34,006 nt of DNA from an uncultured Methylococcaceae bacterium (GCA_903934875.1 CAIZPP010000100.1:1-34006), one strand, 5' to 3'; shown: positions 8,793 through 18,187, numbered from the stretch's first letter. The notes: generated by a model from the sequence alone, not told the origin. Translations and numbers: made by a program.

Positions 8793-11700
8793 GTGAAAGA
8801 TCTGATTAATTTTTTGAAGCGCCAAAGCCAAACAGAAGAGTTCGATGGCATTCGCATCAGTCTGGGTTCGCCCGACATGATCCGTTCATGGTCATATGGT
8901 GAAGTCAAAAAGCCGGAAACCATCAACTACCGTACTTTCAAACCCGAGCGCGATGGCCTGTTTTGCGCGAAGATATTTGGGCCGGTCAGTGACTATGAAT
9001 GCCTTTGCGGGAAGTACAAGCGCCTTAAACACCGCGGTGTGATCTGTGAAAAATGCGGTGTGGAAGTCACCCTTTCCAAAGTGCGCCGCGAACGTATGGG
9101 TCACATCGAGCTGGCCAGCCCTGTCGCGCACATTTGGTTCTTGAAGTCGCTGCCCTCGCGGATAGCGTTACTGCTCGACATGACCCTGCGCGAAATCGAA
9201 CGTGTATTATATTTTGAATCCTTCGTGGTCATCGATCCAGGCATGACGCCGTTTCTGCGCAACCAACTCATGAACGAGGAGGAATACCAAGAGGCCACCC
9301 AACAATATGGAGATGATTTCGTCGCTAAAATGGGTGCCGAGGCAATTCGGGAATTGCTCAAAACCATGGATTTGCAAGGTGAAGTGCAGCGCCTGCGTGA
9401 AGAGATAGACGGTACAAGCTCAGAGACAAAAATCAAAAAGCACACCAAGCGTCTGAAGGCTATCGAATCGTTGATTGCATCCAGCAACCGGCCGGAATGG
9501 ATGATTCTGACCGTGTTGCCGGTGTTGCCTCCTGAATTGCGGCCTTTGGTGCCGCTGGATGGAGGCCGGTTTGCGACATCGGACTTAAACGATCTGTACC
9601 GCCGCGTCATCAACCGCAACAACCGGCTGAAGAGGCTGCTGGATCTGAACGCCCCTGATATCATTGTGCGCAACGAAAAGCGTATGCTGCAGGAGGCTGT
9701 CGATGCCCTGCTGGACAATGGCCGCCGCGGCCGCGCTATCACCGGTTCGAACAAGCGCCCGTTGAAATCCTTAGCCGACATGATTAAGGGCAAGCAAGGC
9801 CGTTTCCGCCAGAATTTGTTGGGGAAGCGTGTGGATTACTCAGGTCGTTCGGTTATCGTCGTAGGACCCACCCTAAAATTGCATCAGTGCGGTCTGCCGA
9901 AGAAAATGGCATTGGAACTGTTCAAACCGTTTATTTTCAGCAAACTACAATTTAGGGGGCTTGCCACAACTATTAAAGCGGCAAAGAAAATGGTGGAGAG
10001 GGAAAGTCCCGAAGTCTGGGATATCCTGGATGAGGTCATTCGTGAGCACCCGGTTATGCTTAACCGCGCCCCCACTCTTCATCGTCTAGGCATCCAGGCT
10101 TTTGAACCGACCTTGGTGGAAGGCAAAGCTATCCAACTGCATCCTTTGGTATGCACCGCGTTCAATGCGGACTTCGATGGTGACCAGATGGCCGTGCATG
10201 TGCCGCTGTCTTTGGAAGCGCAGTTAGAGGCGCGAACTTTGATGATGGCGACTAACAATATCCTCTCTCCGGCCAACGGTGAACCGATCATCAATCCAAC
10301 CCAGGATGTTGTGCTCGGCCTTTACTATATGAGCCGCGAGCGGGTGGGTGCCAAAGGTGAGGGAATGATATTCACCGACACTGACGAGGTATTGCGTGCC
10401 TACCAGAGCAAAGAACTGGATATACAAGCAAAAGTGACGGTGCGCATCCGGGAAGTGTTACTGGATGAAAACGGCCAGAAGGCGGAACCAGTGCTGCGGC
10501 GGATAGAAACCACGGCGGGTCGGGCGCTGATATCGACTATTCTGCCGGACGGAATAGGATTCAACTTGGTCAACATGGATATGACCAAAAAAGTCATCTC
10601 AAAACTCATTAACCATTGCTACCGCACACTTGGAGTCAAGGCAACGGTTATTTTTGCCGACAAGCTGATGTACATGGGCTTCTCCTACGCGACCCGCACT
10701 GGTGTCTCCATAGGGTTTGAGGACATGACCGTACCCTCCCGCAAGGGTGAGATCATTTCAGCGGCAGAGAAGGAAGTAAAGGAGATACAGAACCAGTATG
10801 CATCAGGTTTGGTTACGGACGGGGAGCGCTATAACAAAGTTGTCGATATTTGGTCCCACGCCAATGACCAAGTCGCCAAAGTGATGATGGATGGTTTGGG
10901 CACGGAGGCGGGGGAGATGAATATTAAAAGCCTGATTAATTCTTGGGCCGAAAAAATGTTCCGGCAACTGGACGCTGATTTGCGGGCTGGAGAAATAACC
11001 GACACTGATTATATAAAAGTTGTTGAAAGAGTAAATGAGCATCGCTGGACAGATAGATTGCCCGATGAAATGAAGGAAGTTGTGACACTGATCCAACAAA
11101 AGTCGTTCAACTCCATTTACATGATGGCCGATTCCGGCGCGCGCGGTTCTGCCGCCCAAATCCGCCAATTGGCTGGTATGCGTGGACTGATGGCCAAGCC
11201 GGACGGCTCCATCATTGAGACACCCATCACCGCGAACTTCCGCGAGGGTTTGGACGTATTGCAATACTTCATCTCTACCCATGGCGCCCGTAAGGGACTA
11301 GCGGACACAGCACTGAAAACCGCTAACTCGGGATATTTGACCCGTCGCTTAGTTGATGTGGCACAAGACCTGGTGATTACTGAGGATGATTGCGGCACTA
11401 ATGACGGATTGCTGATGTCCCCTCTGATAGAAGGGGGCGACGTGGTGGAACCCTTGGCGGAGCGGGTGCTTGGCAGGGTGCTGGCCGAGGACATTCATGA
11501 TCCGGCCACAGGCGAGTTGTTGGTGAGTGCCGGTGTGCTATTGGACGAATATTGGGTCGGTGAATTGGAAGTCTACGGTGTGGATAATGTGCGTGTCCGT
11601 TCAGTGATAACCTGTAAAACCCGTTTCGGAGTCTGCGCGTCTTGCTATGGCCGCGATTTGGGCAGGGGGCACAAGGTCAATATCGGCGAGGCCATCGGTG

Positions 11701-13157
11701 TGATCGCAGCACAGTCCATCGGGGAGCCGGGTACACAGTTGACTATGCGCACCTTCCACATCGGGGGCGCGGCATCGCGGATGGCATCAATCAATAATGT
11801 TGAAGTCAAATCCGGCGGCAGCATCAAGCTGAACAACCTAAAAACGGTCCAAAATAAGGACGGGTTGCTAGTGGCGGTTTCCCGTTCGGGCGAAGTCAGC
11901 GTCATCGATGAGCATGGTCGCGAACGTGAGCGTTACAAGATACCATACGGGGCCGTAATAGCTGTACAAGACGGGTCCATGGTGCGTAGTGGCCAGATCG
12001 TGGTGAATTGGGATCCCCACACCCACCCTGTGGTTACCGAAGTAAATGGCATCGCGCAATTGGTCGATTTCGTCGATGGCATTACCGTGCGCGAAAAGTC
12101 AGACGAAGTGACTGGCCTAAGCTTCATGGAAGTTATCGATCCAAAGCAACGGGGAGGCGCAGGCAAGGAGCTACGTCCCATGGTCAAACTTGTGGACGAG
12201 CAGGGTGGTGACATTTTCATACCCTCTACGGAAATCGCAGCCCAGTACTTTTTGCCGTCTGGCGCCATTGTCGGTATCCGTGATGGTGACACGGTGGAAG
12301 TCGGTGACGTATTGGCAAGAATTCCGCAGGAATCGAGTAAAACCCGTGATATTACAGGCGGTCTGCCGCGCGTGGCTGACTTGTTTGAAGCCCGCAAAAC
12401 TAAAGACCCGGCGATCTTGGCGGAGGCCACCGGTACTGTCAGTTTTGGCAAGGAAACCAAGGGCAAGCGGCGCATCATCATCACCGATGTGGCCAGTGTG
12501 CAACATGAGGCAATGATTCCTAAATGGCGCCATGTCACCGTGTTTGAGGGCGAGCATGTGGAGCAGGGTGAAACAATTGCTGAGGGTGAATTGACCCCGC
12601 ACGACATTTTGCGTCTGCGCGGAGTAGCTGACCTGGCATCCTATTTAGTCAAGGAAATACAAGATGTCTACCGTTTGCAAGGTGTGAAGATCAACGACAA
12701 GCACATAGAAGTCATCATTCGGCAAATGTTGCGCAAAGTTGAAATCACATCAGCAGGTGATACTATGTTCCTAAAAGGGGAGCAGGTTGACCGTGCGCGT
12801 GTGATGGAAGAAAATGAGAAAAGTGAAACGGAAGGAAAAATTCCCGCCTGCTACGAGGCAGTGCTGATGGGAATAACGAAGGCATCCCTGTCAACGGAAT
12901 CGTTTATTTCTGCTGCGTCCTTCCAAGAAACCACTCGCGTACTGACCGAGGCGGCCATCCGCGGTTTGAGTGACAAACTCATGGGTTTGAAGGAAAATGT
13001 CATTGTAGGCCGGTTGATTCCTGCCGGAACTGGCTTGGCCTATCACTTGGAGCGTAAACAGAGAAACCGTTTTGCGGAGAATCCGGAGGGCGAGAGCACG
13101 GGTGGAATGGATGCAGGGGATGTTGAAGAGGCACTGAAACAGGCGTTGAGCATGTAA
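8793..13157 (+). CDS. rpoC: DNA-directed RNA polymerase subunit beta prime
   Basis: The beta-prime subunit carries the catalytic magnesium site. The start is a GTG at 8793 with TTAGGAGA upstream, giving the family N-terminus [11 protein letters not shown]. The first zinc site is C70, C72, C85 and C88. The catalytic NADFDGD is at residues 458-464 with D460, D462 and D464, the same numbering as E. coli. The second zinc site lies around [11 protein letters not shown], followed by the trigger-loop region [25 protein letters not shown]. At 1454 residues it is 47 longer than E. coli RpoC. Compared with my memory of that sequence, the excess is almost entirely one block at about residues 705-770, just before [16 protein letters not shown]. 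Confidence 0.99.
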   Translation: MKDLINFLKRQSQTEEFDGIRISLGSPDMIRSWSYGEVKKPETINYRTFKPERDGLFCAKIFGPVSDYECLCGKYKRLKHRGVICEKCGVEVTLSKVRRERMGHIELASPVAHIWFLKSLPSRIALLLDMTLREIERVLYFESFVVIDPGMTPFLRNQLMNEEEYQEATQQYGDDFVAKMGAEAIRELLKTMDLQGEVQRLREEIDGTSSETKIKKHTKRLKAIESLIASSNRPEWMILTVLPVLPPELRPLVPLDGGRFATSDLNDLYRRVINRNNRLKRLLDLNAPDIIVRNEKRMLQEAVDALLDNGRRGRAITGSNKRPLKSLADMIKGKQGRFRQNLLGKRVDYSGRSVIVVGPTLKLHQCGLPKKMALELFKPFIFSKLQFRGLATTIKAAKKMVERESPEVWDILDEVIREHPVMLNRAPTLHRLGIQAFEPTLVEGKAIQLHPLVCTAFNADFDGDQMAVHVPLSLEAQLEARTLMMATNNILSPANGEPIINPTQDVVLGLYYMSRERVGAKGEGMIFTDTDEVLRAYQSKELDIQAKVTVRIREVLLDENGQKAEPVLRRIETTAGRALISTILPDGIGFNLVNMDMTKKVISKLINHCYRTLGVKATVIFADKLMYMGFSYATRTGVSIGFEDMTVPSRKGEIISAAEKEVKEIQNQYASGLVTDGERYNKVVDIWSHANDQVAKVMMDGLGTEAGEMNIKSLINSWAEKMFRQLDADLRAGEITDTDYIKVVERVNEHRWTDRLPDEMKEVVTLIQQKSFNSIYMMADSGARGSAAQIRQLAGMRGLMAKPDGSIIETPITANFREGLDVLQYFISTHGARKGLADTALKTANSGYLTRRLVDVAQDLVITEDDCGTNDGLLMSPLIEGGDVVEPLAERVLGRVLAEDIHDPATGELLVSAGVLLDEYWVGELEVYGVDNVRVRSVITCKTRFGVCASCYGRDLGRGHKVNIGEAIGVIAAQSIGEPGTQLTMRTFHIGGAASRMASINNVEVKSGGSIKLNNLKTVQNKDGLLVAVSRSGEVSVIDEHGRERERYKIPYGAVIAVQDGSMVRSGQIVVNWDPHTHPVVTEVNGIAQLVDFVDGITVREKSDEVTGLSFMEVIDPKQRGGAGKELRPMVKLVDEQGGDIFIPSTEIAAQYFLPSGAIVGIRDGDTVEVGDVLARIPQESSKTRDITGGLPRVADLFEARKTKDPAILAEATGTVSFGKETKGKRRIIITDVASVQHEAMIPKWRHVTVFEGEHVEQGETIAEGELTPHDILRLRGVADLASYLVKEIQDVYRLQGVKINDKHIEVIIRQMLRKVEITSAGDTMFLKGEQVDRARVMEENEKSETEGKIPACYEAVLMGITKASLSTESFISAASFQETTRVLTEAAIRGLSDKLMGLKENVIVGRLIPAGTGLAYHLERKQRNRFAENPEGESTGGMDAGDVEEALKQALSM

Positions 13158-13186
13158 TCACAAAACCCATCTTGGAGTATAAAAAG

Positions 13187-13840
13187 ATGAAAAGTAAAGC
13201 CCTATGGAGCATTCTGGCCGCAGGAATCTGTTTTGCGTTGACCGCACAGGCAGCACAGGCCGCAGGAGACGAGGTTGAGGGGAAGAAAAAGTTTTTCACC
13301 TGTGGCGGTTGCCATGCGATTGAAGGCTATGCCAATGCATATCCCAATTATCATGTGCCACGCATAGGCGGGCAACAACAAGCAGCCGTGCTTGCAGCCT
13401 TAAAGTCTTACAAGACTGGTGATCGCATACATGGGGACCAGCCGTTGAACAATAGCATGCAAGGAAATGCCAGCGGTTGGACGGATAGGGATTTGGAGGA
13501 TATTGCCGCGTACGTATCCAAAAGAACATTGTCCACTGAAGCCAATGCAATTTCAGGGCATCCTGACAAGGCTAAGGAAAAAAGTGCCTTGTGCGCCGGT
13601 TGCCACGGCGTAGACGGCAACGTGCTAGATAAAGACGGAAAGGCTTTGAACCAAGACGCACTGCGCTTGGCAGGGCAGTATGAAGATTATTTGATCAAGG
13701 CTCTGAAGGATTATAAAAAGGGAGTCGTACGCAAGAACCCCATCATGGTCGGCATAGCTGGGTCGCTCTCCGATGAGGATATAAAAGACATTTCCGCCTA
13801 TTTCGCCAGCCAGAAGGGGTTGACGACGATTTCGGAATAG
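13187..13840 (+). CDS. Periplasmic di-heme cytochrome c (c4 type)
   Basis: This is a soluble exported electron carrier. A signal peptide covers about residues 1-26 (hydrophobic core then TAQAAQA). Two c-type heme sites follow: C39-G-G-C42-H43 and C136-A-G-C139-H140. Methionines M91 (NNSMQG) and M187 (NPIMVG) are placed as the sixth heme ligands. The two similar halves of about 90 residues match the cytochrome c4 family, which passes electrons to terminal oxidases. The ATG at 13187 is preceded by GGAG at 13174-13177; the earlier in-frame TTG at 13172 overlaps that site and is rejected. It lies only 29 bases after rpoC without a visible terminator, so read-through from the polymerase operon is likely. 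In a methanotroph a role in methanol or formate oxidation chains is possible but not shown. Confidence 0.92.
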   Translation: MKSKALWSILAAGICFALTAQAAQAAGDEVEGKKKFFTCGGCHAIEGYANAYPNYHVPRIGGQQQAAVLAALKSYKTGDRIHGDQPLNNSMQGNASGWTDRDLEDIAAYVSKRTLSTEANAISGHPDKAKEKSALCAGCHGVDGNVLDKDGKALNQDALRLAGQYEDYLIKALKDYKKGVVRKNPIMVGIAGSLSDEDIKDISAYFASQKGLTTISE

Positions 13841-13872
13841 GCTTTCTTTTCCCAAGCACAGTTAAGCAATTG

Positions 13873-13926
13873 GGCGAAAAAGCAACAGAAAGTCTCACGC
13901 AACGGCGCAACGACGCAACGTAAAAG
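13873..13926 (+). repeat. GCAACG-rich dispersed repeat, copy 1
   Basis: A stretch of about 54 bases recurs nearly unchanged at 14582-14636. Its 25-base core, at 13896-13920, is built of GCAACG units (CGCAACGGCGCAACGACGC). No coding function is seen. It opens the gene-free stretch 13841-14768, which consists almost entirely of repeats. Confidence 0.75.
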
Positions 13927-13950
13927 CAGAAGCGATGACGGCTTTTCATC

Positions 13951-14421
13951 GTTCCCACGCTTCAGCTCATCGTTATACACAAGTCCGGGGGCAAGCCGGA
14001 TAAGCCGTCATTTCGGCAAGGATGCCGAAATCTAGGCCATGCACGGTAAGCCAGTCGGTTCATCGTTTCCATGTTCTCCCCGTTGTGAATGCCTTGTGTG
14101 AGGCTCTGCGTCACAAACCGCTGGAGCGGTTCAGGCTACATTCCCACGCCGGAGTGCTCGTCGTTATACACAAGTGTTGGAGATTCGTCATTCCGGTCAG
14201 GGATGCCGGAATCCAGCGTCCAAGGATGGCAAACTGTGGAACACAACAGATGCCCTTGTATCCACGGACGGGAAACTAAGGCTTGGCAAGTTGCCTGAAT
14301 CAAGCACTGCACAACTGACTGGATACCGTCCATGGCCTGGATTTCGGCATCCCTGCCGAAATGACGGCTTTTCCGGCTTGCCCGTACTTGTGTATAACGA
14401 TGAGCGCCGGAGCGTGGGAAC
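13951..14421. repeat. Composite element with ~95-base inverted ends
   Basis: The left end (13951-14045) starts GTTCCCACGCTTCAGC, continues with CGTTATACACAAG, then a GCCGTCATTTCGGCA hairpin arm and CCATGCACGG. The right end (14327-14421) carries the same blocks in reverse order and orientation, ending AGCGTGGGAAC. A further copy of the first block sits inside at 14141-14174, next to a CATTCCGGTCAGGGATGCCGG palindrome half. The short open frames here are by-products of the repeats. No transposase is present, so this is a non-autonomous repeat cluster. Confidence 0.75.
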
Positions 14422-14523
14422 TATAGAATACTATAGTTTCTATTGAATCCACAATTTGTAAAACCCCAAACCAAAATTCATGAAGCGAGTAAAGCAACAG
14501 GCAAATCGACGTATGGCTCTTAA

Positions 14524-14540
14524 CGTTGCGTCGTTGCGTG
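14524..14540 (-). repeat. GCAACG-rich repeat, inverted partial copy
   Basis: The complement of this stretch reads CACGCAACGACGCAACG. This is the 25-base core of the repeat at 13896-13920 with one GCAACGGC unit missing. It faces the direct copy at 14606. Confidence 0.7.
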
Positions 14541-14581
14541 AGTCAAAAAAATCTTTGTTCAACGGCACGGTCAAACAGTAT

Positions 14582-14636
14582 GGCGAGGAAGCAAAAAGAA
14601 AGTTTCACGCAACGGCGCAACGACGCAACGAAAAGA
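14582..14636 (+). repeat. GCAACG-rich dispersed repeat, copy 2
   Basis: This is the second direct copy of the 13873-13926 repeat. The core at 14606-14630 is identical and the left flank is similar (GGCGAGGAAGCAAAAAGAAAG against GGCGAAAAAGCAACAGAAAG). With the inverted copy 65 bases upstream it could form a hairpin. Confidence 0.75.
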
Positions 14637-14768
14637 CGCAATCATCCAGCTAAGACAAACATTCAATGGCTTAGCGTCGCCAGACTTCGGTTTTTCAACG
14701 CACTTACGGAGAGGCTTCCCCTAGCATCCTTATTTGAAAGGGGGGAATTAGGCAAGTCATTAGCATAA

Positions 14769-15152
14769 CGGCTGGATGTTCGTTGCGTCTCTATAACGGC
14801 AGTTTTGTTATGGGGATTCGTGGCACAGGCTGCGCCGCCGCTTTATACCATCACAAAACTCGACCTTGGTAGCTTGGTGGTCAATGGGGGTGTCGTATGT
14901 GGGGGCATCAACAACAGCGGACAGGTCGTCGGATATTTCGATAACACCGAGATGTCAATACATGCCTTCCTATACAGCGGCGGCGTGATGAGCAACCTCG
15001 GCACAATGGGTAGAACCCAAAGTGGTGCGGTTGGCATCAACAACAGCGGGCAGGTCGTTGGGTTGTGGTCCACTCGTAAATCAAAGCTTCCCCAATGTAG
15101 TCATTGTGAAACAGCCGAAATTTTTAACAAAATTGGAATGATAGGGGAGTAA
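14769..15152 (+). pseudogene. Remnant of an exported HAF-repeat protein
   Basis: The open frame runs from after a stop at 14766-14768. It reads an apparent signal peptide without a convincing start codon (CVSITAVLLWGFVAQA). Two units of the HAF type follow: GGINNSGQVVGYFDN, then HAFLYSGGVMSNLGTMG and GINNSGQVVGLWS. HAF-repeat proteins normally carry many more units in tandem. After the second unit the sequence changes to an unrelated tail (STRKSKLPQCSHC...) and stops, while the 5' end runs into repeats. I therefore read it as a gene fragment cut at both ends. A TTG at 14805 could start a 115-residue product, but there is no ribosome-binding site. Confidence 0.6.
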
Positions 15153-15153
15153 T

Positions 15154-16974
15154 ATGAGTAAATTTACATGTATATTCATTTTATTTTTCACAGCTACGAC
15201 TACTTTTGCCGGCGATAATAATGTTGCTGACTCATTTAACGTCACTGCTACGCCGGTTCCATGGGGTTTCTCTGCTATAGATTGGGGTTGGTTTTATACT
15301 CCAAGCGTGTCGTATAATTTGAATATGGTCAAAACCAATTTTTCGGCTTTAGATGGTGTACCACCATGGCCCCAAATTGTGACGGTTGAAATTTATTTGT
15401 TAGTTCCTGAAAAGAATGGTGGAATTGGCGTAATTTTGCTTGGGTCTGCATCCTTCGATTGGAGAATAGCAATTGGTACATTAAATGGACCGTCATTTTC
15501 AGATATTCCTCTTGCCGTCGGTCAAAACTACTTCATTGCATTTAGAAACATAGATAATATTGGCGCAAATTCGGCTCAAAATGGTACAAGGGCGATGCAA
15601 GGCTGTGACGATATCGATGGAAATATAGTTAAAGCAATTATTTCATGCAACATTTATCCTCTTTCAGAACAGGTAGACTATCCTATACTTCAATTCAACG
15701 GGTATGCCAATAACCTCCCATTGCAGATCACCCCCGCCACCCTCCCGAACGCATCCTGCGTCCAGCCTTATGGCCCTGTGACGTTTGCGGCTACAGGGGG
15801 AAGTGGAACTGGCTACACATGGTCAGTCTCATCAGGGTCGCTGCCCCTAGGTTTTTCGCTGAATCCCAACACCGGCGTGTTAAGTTCAACAGGCTGCCCG
15901 GTAACGATATTAAACCCCAATAGCTTCACGGTTCAAGTCACGGACTCTGCCGGTAATACCGCACCGCAGCCACCTACCTTTCAGGTCACATATAATAATC
16001 CGTCATCGCAGCCACTTACCTTGAACATAGCTTGTCCGACGCCTGTCAATGTGTCGCTTGAAGGTTATGCAAGTTCAACTACCGGGCTTCCAACTTCTAT
16101 ACATGCTTCATTCATTCCGGCAAATAACGACACGCTTAACGACAACGCAAGTAAATGTGGCTTATCGGGTTTTGACTGGGTACAGCAAATATCTCTATAC
16201 GATGGTTCCCCCGTAAGTCCGCCGAATTTTGACCCTCTACCTGGACAAACAACTCCACCAAGCAAATCAGCACCCTACCCTTTTTATTATAAGTTATCGG
16301 ATATCGACAAATTTGGAAATAGTTTATGCATTGCCTACCTTAACGGTATATGCACTATGTATATGACATCCAACGAAGGTATGGTACTCAATTTCACTGA
16401 TAAACCGGTTAACCCGGATTTTGGCAGCAACCCGCTTTGTTCAAGTCCAGCATCTTGCACTACGTTTACGACACAATTGGTTGGCATTTGCTCGGCATCC
16501 ACGCCGGCATCTGCATGTACCGGGTCAGCGGCAGGGTTTACTTGGATACCTCTCTATCAATGGCTATGGAACACCAATTGGGCCGGGAATATGTCGTGTG
16601 CGCCACCGTTTAATCAAGTCTGCGGAACCGGAGGCATAACAATAACAAGCCTGAACGGCTCCCCCCCGATGTCCCTAAATGTCGGCAATGTCAACAGCGC
16701 GAGCGGGACCGTCGTTAGCAATGAGGGTAGCATTAATTGCAGTACGACATGCAGTGCGAATTACACCAGAGGGACGGCAGTCACTCTCACCGCCATTCCG
16801 GTCAGCGGATACGAGTTCACTGGTTGGGGCGGGGCTTGCAGCGGATACGGGAATGCTTGCACCGTCACGACGACCAATGCAGCCCAATTTGTCACGACCA
16901 ACTTCGCACCTCTTAAAACTCACCAGCCGCTTTGGAGACGGGCGATAAACTCAATCAAACAAGGCGGGGGTTGA
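15154..16974 (+). CDS. Large secreted protein with Ig-like and InlB-type repeats
   Basis: The 606-residue product begins with a clear signal peptide (MSKFTCIFILFFTATTTFAG). Residues ~20-185 are an unrecognised, tryptophan-rich beta domain. A putative-Ig module follows at ~190-280 (GSGTGYTWSVSSGSLPLGFSLNPNTG-type, typical of cadherin-like surface repeats), then a cysteine-containing region of unknown type. The C-terminus at ~520-590 is a divergent InlB B-repeat: TAIPVSGYEFTGWGGACSG with paired cysteines and VTTNFAP. A ribosome-binding site AGGGGAG precedes the ATG. The 5' third is AT-rich compared with neighbours, which suggests transfer. Probable extracellular or surface protein; no catalytic motif or sorting signal was recognised. 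Confidence 0.75.
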   Translation: MSKFTCIFILFFTATTTFAGDNNVADSFNVTATPVPWGFSAIDWGWFYTPSVSYNLNMVKTNFSALDGVPPWPQIVTVEIYLLVPEKNGGIGVILLGSASFDWRIAIGTLNGPSFSDIPLAVGQNYFIAFRNIDNIGANSAQNGTRAMQGCDDIDGNIVKAIISCNIYPLSEQVDYPILQFNGYANNLPLQITPATLPNASCVQPYGPVTFAATGGSGTGYTWSVSSGSLPLGFSLNPNTGVLSSTGCPVTILNPNSFTVQVTDSAGNTAPQPPTFQVTYNNPSSQPLTLNIACPTPVNVSLEGYASSTTGLPTSIHASFIPANNDTLNDNASKCGLSGFDWVQQISLYDGSPVSPPNFDPLPGQTTPPSKSAPYPFYYKLSDIDKFGNSLCIAYLNGICTMYMTSNEGMVLNFTDKPVNPDFGSNPLCSSPASCTTFTTQLVGICSASTPASACTGSAAGFTWIPLYQWLWNTNWAGNMSCAPPFNQVCGTGGITITSLNGSPPMSLNVGNVNSASGTVVSNEGSINCSTTCSANYTRGTAVTLTAIPVSGYEFTGWGGACSGYGNACTVTTTNAAQFVTTNFAPLKTHQPLWRRAINSIKQGGG

Positions 16975-17038
16975 GGTAAAATGGAAAACAGGAAGTTTTT
17001 CTGGTTCCCAACGTAGCAACTTAAAAGCAGTATTGGCT

Positions 17039-17146
17039 GGTTCCCAAGCTCCGGCTTGGGAACCCTTTTTTGCAAGCTACTGCTTGGTCGTTCTTCGGGA
17101 AGCCGGAGCTTCAAAAACCCCATTCCCAAGCAGGAGCTTGGGAACG
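17039..17146. repeat. GTTCCCAAGC palindromic repeats; the first may act as terminator
   Basis: GTTCCCAAGC-tccg-GCTTGGGAAC (17040-17063) is a perfect hairpin followed by CCTTTTTT, so it could end the transcript of the secreted-protein gene. A second near-palindrome ATTCCCAAGC-agga-GCTTGGGAAC lies at 17123-17146, with a degenerate GGGAAGCCGGAGCTTC between them. These belong to a dispersed repeat type and are not genes. They occupy the first half of the gene-free stretch 16975-17301. Confidence 0.7.
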
Positions 17147-17191
17147 AGCAAGAAATCAAACACTTGCTCTGCGACGAGTTTGCCCTCCATG

Positions 17192-17285
17192 GCTTCTGGA
17201 TTCCGGCAATCCCTGCCGGAATGACGGCGTTTTTGGCCCGACGAAACTTGTGTATAACAACGAGCGCTGGAGCGTGGGAACGAGC
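17192..17285 (-). repeat. Further copy of the CTTGTGTATAAC / AGCGTGGGAAC repeat
   Basis: This copy matches the right end of the composite element at 14327-14421: CCATGGCTTCTGGATTCCGGCA, then a TGCCGGAATGACGG arm, then CTTGTGTATAACAACGAGCGCTGG and AGCGTGGGAAC. It lies 16 bases before the start of the truncated DUF4160 frame and is probably related to that truncation. Confidence 0.7.
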
Positions 17286-17301
17286 AATAATCATTTATTG
17301 A

Positions 17302-17448
17302 TGGATCGCTTTTGGCTGGCGAACCCCCCCAAATAAACATAAACTTGTCGTCGCATGGCTAGAAATTCATCAAGAAGATTTGATCGCTGACTGGAATCTA
17401 GCGGTGAATGGTAAGAAACCATTTCCAATTAAAGGTCTTGACCAATGA
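17302..17448 (+). pseudogene. 5'-truncated DUF4160 gene
   Basis: The frame is open from after a TGA at 17299. It reads KLVVAWLEIHQEDLIADWNLAVNGKKPF to PIKGLDQ, the typical C-terminal half of DUF4160 proteins (hydrophobic-W-x-E-I-H-x-E-x-L-x-x-x-W). The N-terminal half (about 45 residues) is missing and is replaced upstream by repeat sequence. The stop TGA (17446-17448) overlaps the start of the DUF2442 gene, the usual arrangement for this pair of small proteins often grouped with toxin-antitoxin-like modules. Not expected to give a functional product. Confidence 0.7.
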
Positions 17449-17684
17449 GAATATTAGAGATTCATCCACAACCCAATTGGATACTATCCATCGTTGCTGA
17501 TGATGGCCGGATGGGTAATTTTGATGTTAGTCCTTATCTTGAATACGAGGCGTTTCAAACACTTCGAGACATCAGGGAATTTATGAAAGTTGTCAACGGT
17601 GGATATTTTGTCGAATGGGATTGCGGAGCCGATTTGTCTGCCAACATCATAGAAGCTTATTGGCAGTGTTGTAAGGCGCAATAG
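17445..17684 (+). CDS. DUF2442 domain protein
   Basis: This is a 79-residue protein with the DUF2442 pattern: an N-terminal strand pair (RILEIHPQPNWILSIVADDGR), the hallmark FDVSPYLEYEAFQTLRD and a C-terminal strand with W-D-C-G-A-D-L-S. The family has no proven biochemical role and often sits directly after a DUF4160 gene, as here with a 4-base ATGA overlap. Because the partner is truncated, this gene may be an orphan in decay. Confidence 0.8.
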   Translation: MRILEIHPQPNWILSIVADDGRMGNFDVSPYLEYEAFQTLRDIREFMKVVNGGYFVEWDCGADLSANIIEAYWQCCKAQ

Positions 17685-17729
17685 GCGGAAGAGTGATTCA
17701 ATGAAAGATGATCCATTGTAGTAAATATT

Positions 17730-17951
17730 ATGATAAAACAACTTACAGCCATTATTGAGCGTGAAGGCAGTGGCTACGTCTCGCTCTGTCCACAACTTGA
17801 CATTGCGAGCCAAGGCGACACCGTTCAAGAGGCGCGGGAAAATCTTCGTGAAGCGCTTGAATTGTTCTTTGAAGCCGCATCTCCATCGGAAATCCAAGAA
17901 CGGCTGCACCAGGAGGTTTATGTAACACAACTGGAGATTGCCGTTGGGTAA
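17730..17951 (+). CDS. hicB: HicB-family antitoxin
   Basis: This 73-residue protein has the HicB partial RNase-H-like fold signature: LTAIIEREGSGYVSLCPQLDIASQGDTVQEARENLREALELFFE. HicB proteins neutralise the HicA mRNA endonuclease. This is the short form with no visible C-terminal DNA-binding domain. The antitoxin comes first and overlaps the toxin gene by 14 bases, the common hicBA order of this subfamily, so both are made from one transcript. Confidence 0.85.
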   Translation: MIKQLTAIIEREGSGYVSLCPQLDIASQGDTVQEARENLREALELFFEAASPSEIQERLHQEVYVTQLEIAVG

Positions 17952-18165
17952 ACTGCGGATTTTATCTGGTCAGGAAATTTGCGCTATTCTCGTTAGCCAC
18001 GGTTTTGTTGAAGTTCGCCAGCGTGGAAGCCACATTATCATGCAAAAGCAACTTAAAGAAACAACAATCACTGTTCCCGTACCCGACCATTCAGAAGTTC
18101 GCATTGGGACACTTCAGTCCATTATCCGTCAATCTGGTATTTCAAAGGGCAATTTCGAATCATAA
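17938..18165 (+). CDS. hicA: HicA-family mRNA-interferase toxin
   Basis: The 75-residue product has the HicA double-stranded-RNA-binding-like fold. It shows SGQEICAILVSHGFVEVRQ, the catalytic histidine in RGSHIIM, and the C-terminal IGTLQSIIRQSGIS. The start is TTG at 17938 or TTG at 17944; neither is ATG, and translation probably relies on coupling to the overlapping hicB. Together with hicB this looks like an intact type II toxin-antitoxin system. Confidence 0.85.
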   Translation: MPLGKLRILSGQEICAILVSHGFVEVRQRGSHIIMQKQLKETTITVPVPDHSEVRIGTLQSIIRQSGISKGNFES

Positions 18166-18187
18166 AAGCACTAGATCCAAAGCGCGT

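Noticed and set aside
4939-12607. Long antisense open frames (up to 230 codons) across rpoB and rpoC
   Set aside because: They are shadows of strongly coding sequence in the sense frame; none has a recognisable domain.
14022-14497. Several open frames of 60-90 codons on both strands
   Set aside because: They lie entirely inside inverted dispersed repeats, have no ribosome-binding sites and translate to composition typical of repeat DNA.
13896-17285. Possible CRISPR array because short repeats recur
   Set aside because: Repeat copies are unevenly spaced, occur in both orientations and have no uniform spacers; no cas gene is present.
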